Position numbers and translations under genes: made by a program. The notes under the pieces were generated by a model. It ran no database searches. It had not been told where the DNA came from and worked only from the letters and a program-made list of their open reading frames with translations. From Mesostigma viride (lineage: Eukaryota > Streptophyta > Mesostigmatophyceae > Mesostigmatales > Mesostigmataceae), in NCBI GenBank assembly GCA_009746045.1, contig RPFO01000213.1:5780927-5844926 (forward strand): a DNA stretch of 64,000 nt, written 5' to 3'. Every line of letters starts with the position of its first letter. The stretch's first letter is position 1. Positions 21,967 through 34,827 of the stretch are shown here, piece after piece.

Positions 21967-22645
21967 AAGTGATAGCGTTCATTATGTACATAAGCACATT
22001 AGGGAGCGTCATTGACGTTATAGAGAGCACATTAGATTATGTTGTCAACTTGATACGCAATGGTACGTGCAATGTTTACATGCAAGTTGTGTATGAGAGA
22101 CCACTGCACTTGGTGCACAAATGCACATCCCGTGCAAAGCTATATCTACATAATGACAAGTTTGTAAGTGTCAATTTACAAAGGGTATGAGACATGAGGG
22201 CTGGGGCCAGCTAGCCCAGCAATATGTTTCTGCTCTCGGACCGATTACCAACCAAGGGGAACCCAGCACAGGAGCAGGTACACTTTATACACAGTAGATC
22301 ACACAGTGGCGCATGCCAGCTGCGGCTGGCCATCGCAGTATCATCTTGGGCGGCTAGATATGAACATGGCAACTAGATAGGAAAACATGGCAGTACGTAC
22401 ATGCATGTCACCTGTACTGCCATGGACATGGCAAAAAGCCCGAACAGCTAGTTCCCATGTATCGTAGTCATGGAACCTTGTGACATATCGATCACTTTAG
22501 ATCGAGTTTGTACAGAACGCTGCCATGGGCAAATTGCTGCATGCCCCAGTACCCAATAGACAGTTCTGACGTCGGCCACGACAGCCGGACCTGATAATGC
22601 ACGAGATGTCATCATGGGCCCTGCAGGCACATGCATGGCAACGAT
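21967..22645. other. Intergenic, 3' side of the ammonium transporter
   Basis: Holds the likely 3' UTR of the minus-strand transporter gene. It contains several TTACA (TGTAA on the minus strand), which could serve as algal-type polyadenylation signals, for example near 22070 and 22170. No other feature is seen. Confidence 0.4.
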
Positions 22646-25600
22646 CTAGTCCAGCACGTAAGCCACCTCACCATGCGAGACAACATCCAGCCCCTTGATC
22701 TCCTCATCGTCCAACACACGCAGTCCCATGAACTTGTCCACCAGCTTGAGCAGCACATAGGACCCTGCGAGGCTCCACGCAATCGTGATGCCGCACGCGA
22801 TGCACTGCACCTTGAGCTGGCTGAGGATGGACATGCCCGCTTCAGTGCCGCCGAACCTGGACGACGCAAACACCGCGACGAGGATGGACCCGACGAACCC
22901 GCCCACGCCGTGCACCCCGAACACATCCAGGGAGTCATCGTACCCGTACTGGGCCTTGATCGTCGTCGACATGTAGCGGCACACGAGAGCCGAGATGGTC
23001 CCGATCGCCATCGCGCCGCTCATGCCCACGAAACCTGCGGCAGGGGTGATGGCGGCCAGGCCAGCGACAGCACCGGTGATGGCCCCGATGACGGATGTGC
23101 GCCCGTTGGCGCGGATGTCGAGGGCTGCCCATACAAGGCATGCGATGGCCGCACTGACCTGGGTGGCCATCATCGCGTAGGACGCCTGCACGCCGGCGGT
23201 GATGGCGGAGCCTGCGGGTATACAATAACAGTCAGGGCCAGGCGAGCAAATTGTGGGTTAATGTCATATAAAAAGTGAAGTGGCATACACGTGTGTGATA
23301 AAACACTGTCTCACTGTCAACTCAGGTGCATGCATGCACCGATGCAATCTCATACCTACCCAAGACATGGTTTATATCTGGTTCAAATAATCCATAATTT
23401 TGTTATATTCTTGGGACAGGTCTCGTATATGTGACCGGGTGCGCACTGGTGTACAATTGTGGAGGGAGAGCTAGTCAAGACTGAATTTTTACATCAGGCA
23501 GGTGGCTGACGGCATTATGCTACTAACAATGCCTGGCCATGTACCTAAAGGGTTCGTGTGATATCAGCATAGCATAATGCCAGAAGTGACAGGTGGTCGG
23601 CAGACTAATTGACCGATCACTGATCAATCAAGTTTCCCACACGAATAAATGGCAGCCAGCCAGCTTACCCCCCCCCCCCCCCTGCACGCATACTATCAAG
23701 CTAATTGTAATGAAGTCAGGGTTGGCCTCCACAGGGGCAGCCAGAAGCATTGACCGATCAATACTATCTGCATGCACACTCAGCCAAACGCCCGTACCTC
23801 CGTTAAAGCCGAACCAGCCGACCCAGAGCATGCCCGCGCCCGTGACCGCCATGGGGATGCTGTGCGCGACCATCTTGTTATCCTTGCGCGGCCCCAGCAT
23901 GATGGCCGCGAGCAGCGCCGAGATGCCCGCAGTGACGTGCACGACAATGCCGCCCGCAAAGTCCATGACGCCCATGGCCGCGAGCACGCCGTTGGCCCCC
24001 CAGACCATGTGACAGATGGGGAAGTAGATGAGAATCTCCCACGCGGTCATGAACGCGAGGACAGACGCGAACTTGACACGCTCTACCAGCGCGCCGATCA
24101 TGAGGCCGGGGGTGATGATCGCGAACGTCATCTGGAACATGAACCAGAGCGCCTCGGGGATGGTACCGTGGACGCTGGCGCGAGTCACGTTTGCCAGAAA
24201 CAGCTTGTCGAGGCCTCCGATGAGGCCGTTTCCCGATGTGGAGAAGGAGAGTGTGTAGCCGACCGTGGCCCAGAGCACGGTCATGATCGCGGTCGTTGCG
24301 AAGCACTTCATGAGCACGTTGATGGAGTTCTTCTCCTGGACCAGGCCTGCAATAATTTGATCAATAGGCATGTGGTGCACAGGCGCAGAGAGCTGTAGAG
24401 TAGCAGTCAGGCTTATTCATCGAAAGCATCCGGTCTGACTGGCAGTCAGGCCATCCACACGACCAGTGGGCATGATGTGGCCATCAGATGCCTCTCAAAA
24501 CCAGTAATCAGGAAACAGAGCTTTATCCATGCCAGGGTGGACAGCGAGGCAATTAGACTGGTGGATGCCATGCAGCTCAACGTTGCTGATGAATCATCTA
24601 TGTATGCACAACCAGCCAAGACATTGCCATGAAAATTTGCCGCACGCAATTAGTGTTCGGCGTGTCACATTGGCATAGGAACTCGCATGCTGGTGCTGGC
24701 CTGTGCACGCCCTATCCCGGCTTACTAATAACTGCACCACACTCTGGCATAGGGGGCAAACTAAACCATGATCAACCTCACAGACAGACAGTTTGCAACT
24801 TGGATAACCACAAGGCAACTGGCTGCCCAAGAATGACTGGTGCCTGCGCAAGTGGCAGTAAAAGTATCGGTGCAAACTGATGAGCCGCATACACCATGCC
24901 ACAGGCTACACAGAAGATACTGAATAAATAAGCCAACATCAATGCAATTTAGGCCCGCGTGCTCCCTGAGCTATTGCACGCAAGGACTACACATTTCCAT
25001 CTCCATTCATATTCATCATCCTGAACGACTCGAAAACGCGGACAAGATAACGGCAGGCTCGAGCTACCATGGTCCGGATTCTCACGATTTCTGGCCTGCG
25101 CTGGTTGTCTCCTTGATATTGCATGCAAGGAGGGCATGCCGAATCTCCCACATCTCTGCAACATTTTTCGAATATGATTCATGACGCGGTCACAGCTTTA
25201 CATGTTACACCTGCATCAGTTCATGTCCCTGCTTGTTGTACAACTTCAATGGCACAACTTAAATAGGTATATGTAGAGCCTCCGGCCGGAGTTCGGCCCC
25301 TCGTCCATTGAACATGCACGCCATCATAACACTGACGAATAAACAAGGCCAAATACCCTACTAGGCTAAATACCCGGCATGAAGCCGCAGTAACTCGTAC
25401 GTAATTACCCCTGCACATCTCAAGCTGTAAGCGATTGACAATATTAGTCGAACCTCCCGACTGCCCGACAGGCAGTAAACGTCAATAAAATAACGCCATG
25501 AAATAAATGAATTACGCGATATTATCGATACTAGAATCATAAATGTCGTCTAATTGTCCGAATTTAATTTGGCGATATCGGGCGTGAAACAGGGAGGCCG

Positions 25601-26189
25601 AGAAATAACGAAATCTGTATAGTACGTTACCTGCGTAGAAGAGGCTGAGACCCGGAATTGTCATGAAAAGCACCAGCGCCGTTGACGTTAATACCCAGGC
25701 GGTATCGCCAGTGTTGACCGCAGTAATTGCTGCGGCCGCGGGTCCGGCGGGAAGTAGCGTGATTGCGGCAGCGAGGATACCACAGGCGAGAAGAACGTTT
25801 CTGCTCCTGGCATTAATTGGCGGCTGAGCGACATTTAAGAGTACCTGAGGCGTCGGCTCAGTAAGCTCCGGGATTTTTAATTGAGCAGACGACGTTGGGT
25901 CGGGCGGTAGCCGACATGAAGTCCGGGTAATCGGAAGCTGGCTATAATTCCTTGGCCGAGCAGCTGGAAGAGACGTGATGATAGGCGGCCTCACCGGTCT
26001 CGTGCTTAAAATGCCTGCGTGCGAAAGGCGACGAGAAAGCTTGTCTTGCAGCCGAGTAATCTGGGCGGCAGCAGCTTGTTTGTTAATGGCCGGGACGCAT
26101 GTTGTAGGTGGACGGGAGTTAATTGCGCATGCTGAACTCAAAGTAGAGACGTTTGGAATTAATAGCAAACGAGATTTAGCGGCAGCCAT
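22646..26189 (-). CDS. AMT: Ammonium transporter, AmtB-type, with long plastid-style leader
   Basis: Three minus-strand exons, 25631-26189, 23798-24346 and 22646-23211, join in phase to 557 residues; donors GTAACG and GTACGG, acceptors TTGCAG and CCGCAG. The AMT core begins with NTGDTAWVLTSTALVLFM, then IPGLSLFYAG across the first intron. The pore signature is present: FMFQMTFAIITP (Phe gate), CHMVWG, MDFAGGIVVH with the first channel His (about H322), DVFGVHGVGG with the second (about H469), and the C-terminal GLDVVSHGE that AmtB proteins use for gating. It is closer to bacterial AmtB than to plant AMT1. About 150 residues precede the first membrane helix: a Ser/Arg/Pro-rich part, then a hydrophobic segment ending AAAA that looks like a bacterial signal peptide. 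This bipartite leader suggests plastid envelope targeting (inference). It imports NH4+/NH3. Confidence 0.9.
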
Positions 26190-27055
26190 TTTGTGATTCG
26201 ATCAACGTTTGCGTTCGCTCCTCCCCGCTCACGGGTATCTCCTTTCTTATGCTAATTTGCGTGGCCGACCGCGTTCCAGGCAGGTTTGTCCTTTGGCAAC
26301 GGGCATTCATTTTTTTGGCCGGAGTGCGTCGTTTCACCTCTCAAGGGTTGTGGCCGACATTCAGGACGTGACAGTACCGCCCGGAATGCCCGGCTTACAC
26401 GTGTAACTCGGGCGTGTCCTTGCAAGATGCTATCAAGGGGCATGTCTATGGGCATGACACGTGGGGACTGGGCAGTTCTGCCAGGAGAAGTTCGCAGTTT
26501 TGCAGGTGTTCTTGTACAGCACATTTTACAGCGCATCACTTCCCGCCAGCAGCTGTTTTACCGTTCTGCCACGGGCCCCAGCCTACTAGCGACGACGCCT
26601 ATGATGCCACGCAAGGTACATTGTGCCACGTGTCAATAGGGTGTGTCTCTATCACATGTCGTGGTTTGTGGTATCGCACATCAGGACACAAGACGTGCAG
26701 GAAAGACAACAGCGATTTGAACAGCACACAACGCATGGCAACGCTTTCCAGTCTGCGTATCCCACCTTTTCTCACGAAGCAGTTCATGGTTCCAGAGCAT
26801 CACCTACTTGCCTTCACCTTGCTCACGCGATTGGTGGTCCACAGCCACCTTGTTCGATGCTGGTTAACGCTTCTGCTGCCTTCCAAGCGGCACTGGCCCG
26901 CCGTAAAGGTTTTTCATTGAAACATGAACGGACGTGTTGCCGCGAGGCACTATGATTACTGTATTATCTTCGTTTGTGGCGGCGCTAATTAGAAGCATGT
27001 GCTTCCCCTGATTCAATCCTTGAACTCGCGGGTGCTCTTCCCGAAAGTATATTCA
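26190..27055. promoter_or_regulatory. Divergent intergenic region between AMT and DUF3537 gene
   Basis: 866 bases separate the two divergent ATGs, so both promoters should lie here. No clear TATA box or nitrogen-response motif could be assigned by eye. Small ORFs here are not convincing. Confidence 0.4.
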
Positions 27056-30000
27056 ATGAGGTCCTTTCAGACATCGACTTTTTTAGGCAGTTTCGTCAAG
27101 CGACAACCTCCGATCTCCTCAGGCCAAAGCGACATCTCTCGCTTCCTTGAGCCGCTTCTGCATGCTGAGGCTGCATGCGATCCTGATCTGAAGAGTGCCC
27201 CCACCTCAAGCCGCGGCTGTGATGAAGAGTCCTCCCAAGAACCAGACTCATGGAAGCATATTGCGCCTTTACACCCTTCTGCAGTGTCCCATTTTGAGAA
27301 TTTCATCACGATATTAGGGCTTCCGGTCCGGCCTAGTCACTCTAGGAAAGCTTGGCCGCGGCTCTATGCTATTGTCTTATTCCTTCTGCTGGTGAGTCAT
27401 GCGCTCACGCTTTTGTAGGTGCTTTCTTCGAAAGTTTTCGCAGGCTGATTGGCCTTGGATTGCTTTGGAAGTCACTACGCATTAAAACCTCTTAAAAATC
27501 TGCCTTTCAAATGGCTTGTATCGAACTTGTTCGGGACTTATCTATCCGGTGCAGGGGCTTGAGGTACCTTGTTTTCTTGCAACCCATGAAGAATGCAGCC
27601 AGGATTACCGGCTCTCCTGCAGCTGGGCAAGGACAGGCTTTCTGTTCCGATTCATCGCATTTCTGCTCGCCTTTTCGTGGTCATTTCGGCTCGTTCTGGC
27701 GAAACAAAGCGCACGGATCCTGCTTTGGGACGTTGAAGGTATTTTTTCTGCCCGCAAATTCTAGGTAGCCATCATTGCCATCATCTTTCATGGTTCGGCA
27801 GCAATGTTTCGGCTTTTCATACGATTTTTTTAGATAATCTGAACATATAGCATTGATACACGCATGTGCATGTGCATACCGTTGTCTTCGCATTTCAAGT
27901 TTTTTTCTCATCCCAGGCACTTTGCTCATAATTGTTTTCACGTGAGGGAGTGAAGATGCTCCATTGTCTTTTTCTTTGAACATGGTTATTTGGCCTTCTG
28001 GCAAAAAATAAGGACGGCGCTTATAAGCTCTGATACTTGCGATTTAAAATGTGTGCCTCAATATTTCCTATGCTCTGTGCGTTTTACTGTTTCCTATGCA
28101 TGGGCTTAGTGACTCGTTTTTTGCTCTTGAGCCTTAGAGCGGGATGCTGTTAGTTGAATGACGGTGGCAAGTCTGCTCCATGGTTCCGCTCTTTGGTCAT
28201 ATTTGGGTTCCTATTCTTCCCCTAAAACCTTCATTCCTATCTCCCCCTTCATGTCTGGCTCACGAGAGGAATTTGCCTCAGATAGATAGCACTTGTTTAT
28301 ATTATTTCCAGATTGGGCTCAGTGTCAGGCTAAAGGCCACCTAAAAGCGCTTTGTCGCCTTACAACAAAGGCACACATCGTGCTAAAAGGAGTAATGGCA
28401 CACTCGTGGCAGGATATTTTTTATGGTTCATTGCCGCAAAATGCAATTGGTTCAGGATCAGTGGGTTATTCTTACCGTGGAGTCTCGCGGGGAGGGTCTT
28501 TTTGGATGCCTTCTATTCTTCACACATGTCTTTCATTTTACCTTGAATTTTTCATCTAGACGTTTTGGTGTGAATTGCAATTGAAAACAAGGCAACTTTG
28601 GGGTATCCCTGGCCAAATGGACATCATGGACTGAATAGTTTGCTATGATGAGATTATTGTGGTGCGAAACAGAAGAATGTCTGCTTATGCCTGGCAGGCG
28701 GTGCCATTGGGCATAGCAGTGCAGAGCAGACACTGCCCTAGATGTAGAAGGATCGACACCTAATGTCTACCAGTGGCGGTACAGCATGGATGCCTTGATT
28801 ATTGGAGTGATATGAGTGGTTATACCTGCTGATTCTTCCGTTGCTCAGTATCGTCCTTGCAACATCCTGTGGGCAGAGTAGCACCCCATGCAGTAAACGA
28901 TCTGGTGATGTATTCGTCTTTCACGGAAGGTCAGTTGGCTATGGATGACTTATGCCTGTTGGCTGGCTGATACCTAGAAATTAGGATAAACCTCTAGCAG
29001 CATGTGGATATGCTAGGCTGGTGGATTAGCAGAGAAGTTTGATTTAATTAGTTTGATTGAAGCAAAGAAGTTTGATACACAAGGTGACATGCTAACCTTG
29101 ACTGGTATGTCTATATTGGCCAACGCACTTTCAGCCCTGAAACTTTTTTACTAGCTTCCTGGAGGGATATCTCCACTTCAACTTGGACTGTACCTAACCA
29201 CTGCTGCATCTGCATGTGCTGCTATATTTGCATATACATGGATGGCTTGAACCCTTCCCCACCATGCCTCCCAACCTCGAGCGCATGCAGCCAAACATGA
29301 ATGCGGAGCATCGCGGTTGGTTTGGGATGCAGCAACTGTCGCCCAGTTTCCGCCCATGGTCCGCACCATGTATGTGCGGCTGCTGTTGACGCTCGTCCCC
29401 CTGACAGCTCTGGATATCTTGCTCACCGTGTATTTCTACCGCATCAACCCGGTATTCAAAGTGCGGGTGCCAGAGCTGCCAGGCACATTGGGCGGCACAG
29501 CGTGGGCGTTGTTTGGTTCTGAGGATGCATCTGGCGCTGCTGCGCTTCCAGCACTGGCCAGCTTGGGAGGTGGAGTCTTTGGAGGCAGCAGCAGCAATGA
29601 TTATGAGCTATCAGCGAGCCTTACTGGCCCTGGTCGGCTTCTCACCGGCTGGCCTCTCTTGGCTGTAATGGCAGCATCAGTCGCCAGCAAGATGTACATG
29701 CGCGCCGTGTTCCTTTTTCCCTGTGTACTTTTCCGTGTAGTCTGTGCGCTGCCCCTGTTTCAGCTCAAGGCCTTTCGGCGTGCTGTTGATTACATGTGTC
29801 AACCTATTGCGCCTGAAACTGCGTCGTCGACATTGTCATCCAGCTTCTCCCACTCCACTTCATCCGCCGGGCCAGTATGCCCAAGCACAAACATGACTGT
29901 GGCTGCCTCGACTGTCACGCCACCAAGACAGATGCCAGCGGGCAGACCACATGCCCAAGCAGGCACAGATGTGGAGGAGGCCCACAGTCTGCCTTTGTTC

Positions 30001-33000
30001 TCTACTTCATCTCCTGTGAAGCCATTCTTTTGGAGCACTGGGGGCAAGAACGCACGACTTCACAGAAGCGCGACAGAGGGGCCGCGCCGGTGGAGTCAGC
30101 TGATGGAGGGACCAGGTAGCAGCCACCCGGCATGCGTTGTGGAGGATCCGCCACAGGACAGCAACGAAATGGACGCATCTGTGTCCTCCTCAACATCGAC
30201 ACCAGCATTTGGACAAGTGTCCTCCAGGAAATCAGCACTGGATGGTTCAGACGCCTTCTTTGTGACCGCAAGTCGGGCAGTCGGGGTATTAACGGCGAAA
30301 GCCAGCACTGAACGCCATGCGTTGTGTTCGCCTGACCGGCGTACACTGCTGCCGTTTTTTGCCCGGGTATCTGCGGGTGGCCAGATCGATGGGAGCCCGT
30401 GTGGCGCAAGCACCTTGGACGACAGCTATGCAGCCATGGAGAATGGCCATGGGCTAGGTTGTCATTGGTCTGAAGGAAGGTTGGATCACTGTGCGACTGC
30501 TCTGCCAGGGTACGCCTCACGGATGGCGCACCTTGGGCTAGCGGATGCTGTTGGAGGATCGGTTGTGAACACGGTGCCAGAGGGTGGCCAGTGCTCCATG
30601 TCAGGGATTTCTGAGGTGGTTTGCATGCCCAGCGAAGCCCGCCAGGACGGGTGCTGCCGGGAATTGTGGCCCCACGATGGCGATGGTGCCCCATTTCAAG
30701 TCGAAGCAGAGGATGAAGCGCGGATGGAAGACATTGCGAGTCCCACGTGGGCTGCCACGGCCAAGCCCGAGTCCCAATTGGTGCTATCGCCGACACAATG
30801 GGCTCGGCCAGTGCAAGACGATGAAGTGGTTCTCTGCTCGCTGGGCCTTCAGCGGATAATTACTATTCACCAATGGTAAGGAAGGGTGTGTCTGTTGTCG
30901 CTGTGCACATTTCATGTTAGATGATATTTGAGCTTCAAGAGTTTGTCTGGTCATTCCTAGTATCTTTCTTCCTGCATGGGAGCGTGGCACTGCTCTCCTT
31001 TGTTTCCGGTCAGCTTTCAGTTTGCAAACTCAGTAGTGCTTTACAGATTATTAGCAGCAAGATGGACTACACATCTGCACCATGCATCGATCTATTCCCA
31101 GGTTGCCATCGCGGTTATCTGTGCTCTGCGATTGCAAGCAAATTGGTCTGCCCAACATACTGCCTGAGTTTCATGCAGTCACCTAGCGAAAGATTCTTCA
31201 AGTAGCAGAAGATTCCGCATAGTTATAGTTCTGGTGTATGTTTTTTGTGAGAAAGCAGGCCAGATTCAAATGCATTTGGTCTATTTCCTTAAAGAACTTG
31301 CTAACATGCATGTGAATTATCTAGCAACCTGGAGTGACTAGTTTTGTGTTAAGTTTAGACAGCTCACTGGAACGCATGCATAATTGCTGCATACATATGA
31401 CTTTGGACTACATCCCGAAATGGGGGAGCAATCGAGAAGCGAACAGTGCAAGGATCAAATAGTGCAGCTGGTCAGATGCTCCCTACTTCACTTATCCTGC
31501 TCCCTACTTCACATATCATTCTACGAATCAATAAGACCAAACAGGTGATGAAATATGTGGTCTTTGTGGTCTCAAGGAGATCTACTTCTTTTCTGCCCTA
31601 GCTAGCAGGAAAGCTTATAGTGGGTGCATGCATTGATGTGCAAGAGCCTGAAACACACCTTTAGTGCAGGGCAGCATGCCGAGAGGCAAGTTTCTTCAAG
31701 CATTGCTATCCTCATTAAGTTTGTGGGAATGCCGATGCGTTTTCTTGCCATGGCTTATTGTTGAACAATGCTAAGAAGATCGCTCCACGCATTTGCATTC
31801 TGAAAATTTGTTGTTGCTTTGTGAGCTGCTACCATAATGCTTACTGCGCATTTGATAAAATGATTTAGCCGTGCATGATGTCATGTCACTAAACATGTAT
31901 GATTCATTCCATAGTTTGCCCAGCAGTAACCAACCCTTGCCTATGATTTTATTTATTGGCTTTGCACCTGCAGGCTGCGCACCATCCTTCGTGCTCTCAG
32001 CCACCGCTTCCGCGCGCCGCTCCTCATGCTGACCGTCATCACCATTCTGCACGCGCTCTATGCCTTCTACTACCTGATGGCTGGCCTAATTGCCAGCACT
32101 CACCCCAATGGGCCATCAGAAAGCGAGGTAGGTGGCTTTGTCTGTGGGGTGTGGGCTGCTTGTGCCGGTATATCAATTTGAAGAGAGGGAAATTACTAGG
32201 AATATGGCATGTATTGGTATGATATTCTGCGTAGTAACTGAGTCTTGCTTATTTCTGCTTTTAACTTTAGTTTCTTTCCCAAGTTAGATTGCACCTTGCA
32301 TGTATTTGTATGCAATGATGACTGAACAAGGAACAAGGTAAAGTTGTTTGTCATGTTGAGATTTTTTTCCAAGACTTTTGAAGCACAACGAGGGCAAGAG
32401 GCATTTACGTGAACAAGGGACGCTTACGAGCGTGATGTGTATTCCTATGTTGATGGCGCAATGAATACAATGTAAACTCATATTACTCCACTTGGGCTTG
32501 GCTGGATACGTGCATGTGTACTGGCCCTACCTCGGCCCGTTGCAGGGTGGTGCAAGCTGGCTGCAGGAATGCATGCTAAGCGTCTTCTTAGTTACCAGCT
32601 GCATCGTGCATCTGGTGGGCGTGTGCATGATGCTGCGCGCTGCTGCAATTGTGACCCATCGCCTACGCCACGCGGTGCAAAGCTTCAGTGCCATGCATGC
32701 CATGTCCTCCATCACACTGGCATCGCCGCCTGTACAGCCAGTCAGCTCATACCCAATGTCCTCATCTGCGCCGGTATCTACCCAGCATGGTCCGGCGGAG
32801 GAGCAGGCCATTCCCGACATGTGTGGTCATGTGCTCAAGTTTGACAGCGACACCGCTGGTGGATATCTGCATGGGGGGTTGATGAGCTCGTATCAAAGGC
32901 TCCAGGTGTGCCAGATGCGGGCCGCAGTGCTGATGTACCTCAAAGAGCAGAGCCTTGGGGTGACCATCTATGGCAGCTTGCTGGACCGTGACTTGCTGCG

Positions 33001-33106
33001 CTCGTTCCACATGATAATCGTTGCCTCCGTCATTTTCCTGACCACTCTTTCTCTGCATCCCTCGTCCATTTGCACGGGAGGGACTTGCTCACCAACCTTC
33101 CGATGA
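27056..33106 (+). CDS. DUF3537 multi-pass membrane protein (plant GRL-like)
   Basis: Exons 27056-27391, 27555-27738, 29333-30875 (or start 29291, also in phase), 31974-32127 and 32546-33106 join in phase to about 925 residues. Landmarks recall the plant DUF3537 family: SKMYMRAVFLFPCVLFRVVC, then LRALSHRFRAPLLML, ITHRLRHAV, and a last helix after VTIYGSLLDRDLLR. Plant DUF3537 proteins have seven membrane segments and have been proposed as distant relatives of insect odorant/gustatory receptors; their function in plants is poorly known. Exon 3 adds a Ser/Pro-rich insertion of roughly 340 residues (about 326-672) between two membrane helices. The start is taken at the first in-frame ATG. Confidence 0.72.
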
Positions 33107-33810
33107 GGTTTCCCACTTCGAGTGTTGTTTTGAACTACTGGCTGTTGAGTTTGACATGAACCCAACATGACATCAGAGTTAGAGAGAGTGACTGAACGAG
33201 GGAGAGTGACTGAATGCTTGACAGTTCGAGTGACAGAAATTTTTCTTTTGATTCTGGCCCCGGCCGTCGTTGCAGCTACTAGGATCAGTACCCATAATAT
33301 GCACATGACTGCGTCAAGGTGCCGATACAGAGTAAAGGAACCTTCACCCCCCATATACACAACGAGGAGGGAGGGCACCCTATCGCTAGCTTCTCTCACC
33401 ATCCATGCCACAAGTGGTGCCCAGGTCACAGTGCTGAGTGCGCTCTCGATCTCCGCAGCACAGTGCGGACGTGCGCAACACTGTGGGTGCAATTTACAAC
33501 CATGCCATACCGTATATGTAGGTAGGCGGACGCATAGCTTGTGCATATGATCAGTACCCATGCACATAAAATTTGTGCCTCCACCTAGCTCCTCTTTCTT
33601 TCGGTACAGGTCTAGATAGCTTGGCTCATGTGTGATCATATGTTAAGGAGTCATGTGTGAACATATGTGTGATCGATCATACGTGCTTTTTGGCCATAAG
33701 CAGGAAAATCAATACGCAGCCCAGATCAATTGCACGCATTTCTTTTCCGCATGACATGCAATAATTAATTTCAGAGGACAGCTCAGGTGAGGATTATATC
33801 CCCCTCTAAA
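33107..33810. other. Intergenic after DUF3537 gene
   Basis: Likely 3' UTR then spacer. Contains short near-repeats such as gagagtgactgaac (33180-33215) and a cluster of catatgt/gatcatatg motifs near 33630-33690. No gene seen. Confidence 0.4.
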
Positions 33811-34360
33811 TTAAATTATAACATGACTCCTAGGGGAGATCACTGATGTAGCACGTATTCCGTTGCGTGCATGATGGATGGAGGTAGGCGAAGCCGCGAA
33901 ACCTATCTAAGCTGCTAACGCTAGAAGCTAATCTAGGAAAATCCTACCTACTCTACTCAGCAAAGCGCCCCTTCCTCAGGACTGGGTGGGGGGGGCTTGC
34001 CCACAGCTAGGCCGGGGCTTGCGTGTACGTGGGCCTGCATGGACGATCGATGGTCTGCCACCTCTTCTTGTTCTGCATTGCAGTCCAAGCAAGAGAGAGC
34101 CCTGGAGGAAATGTGGTGTTCAAACTGGGCTGGGACGACTAGCTAGGTCGGCCAGCAAATGACTTGTATAGTTCATGGCAGGTTTACCAACCTTCTGGGA
34201 ATGTCCTTGGGGCCAGGCCAGGTCAGGAAACTCAGGATATGCCGCCCTTGCTGGCAAAGCCGCTGAGGGCCGGCCATGGCCAGACCGAGGGCGGTATGTG
34301 TCTACCTGCATGACTGGTGCGAGCAAGATGTCCTACGAATGCTAATTAATAATCCTACAC
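33811..34360 (-). mobile_element. LINE 3' end fragment
   Basis: Minus strand: RT C-terminal remnants (LAPVMQVDTYRP, then KVGKPAMNYTSHLLADL) closely related to 46612-47215, a 3' UTR, and the hairpin pair at 33819-33860. Here the second stem is kept with a changed loop (CTCC-CCTA-GGAG). The tail is an AAATT-type repeat. Heavily broken. Confidence 0.82.
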
Positions 34361-34370
34361 AGTCTGCCTA

Positions 34371-34690
34371 ATTGAATTGAATTGAATTGAATTGTAACAT
34401 AACTCCGTTGGGAGTATATGTAGCACACAGCCCTTGAGAGGGGGGCATATGGCCTATCATACATCCTAAGCTACTTCCTGCAACCTTGGGTGGGGATGTA
34501 AAGGACCCTTGCTCTAGGTGCACCAGGGCACTTGCATCCCCATGATCTTCAAGCTATGCCCAGCGAAGGGGGAGCCTGTCATGGGGGGGAAGATCAGCAT
34601 AGCTATACAAAGAAGCTAGGGCATGGCGTCTCAGCAGAGAGTTACTCCCTGCATGGGCACAACATAACTAAATAAAGCTAGGCATCATCT
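34371..34690 (-). repeat. 300-nt non-coding repeat, copy B
   Basis: Same repeat as copies A and C, minus orientation, ending at the hairpin pair (34395-34430) and an ATTGA-type tail (34371-34394). In its sense direction it follows the ORF1 block at 34828-36217, so the two may be one element. Confidence 0.75.
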
Positions 34691-34827
34691 GGGGTGTGGC
34701 TCATCATAGGCACACATGTACATGATTAAGGAAAGCGCGTGGCTTAGCTAGGATAGTGCCTCTAGGAGGCGTACATGTACATGGCCACGGTCTATCTATT
34801 ATTCTGCACTACTACTGCTGTATTCCC

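Noticed and set aside
23772-24398. 208-residue plus-strand ORF
   Set aside because: Antisense shadow of ammonium transporter exon 2; composition is that of reversed membrane-protein codons.
26999-27055. Start of the DUF3537 protein at 26999
   Set aside because: That codon is GTG; the first in-frame ATG is at 27056.
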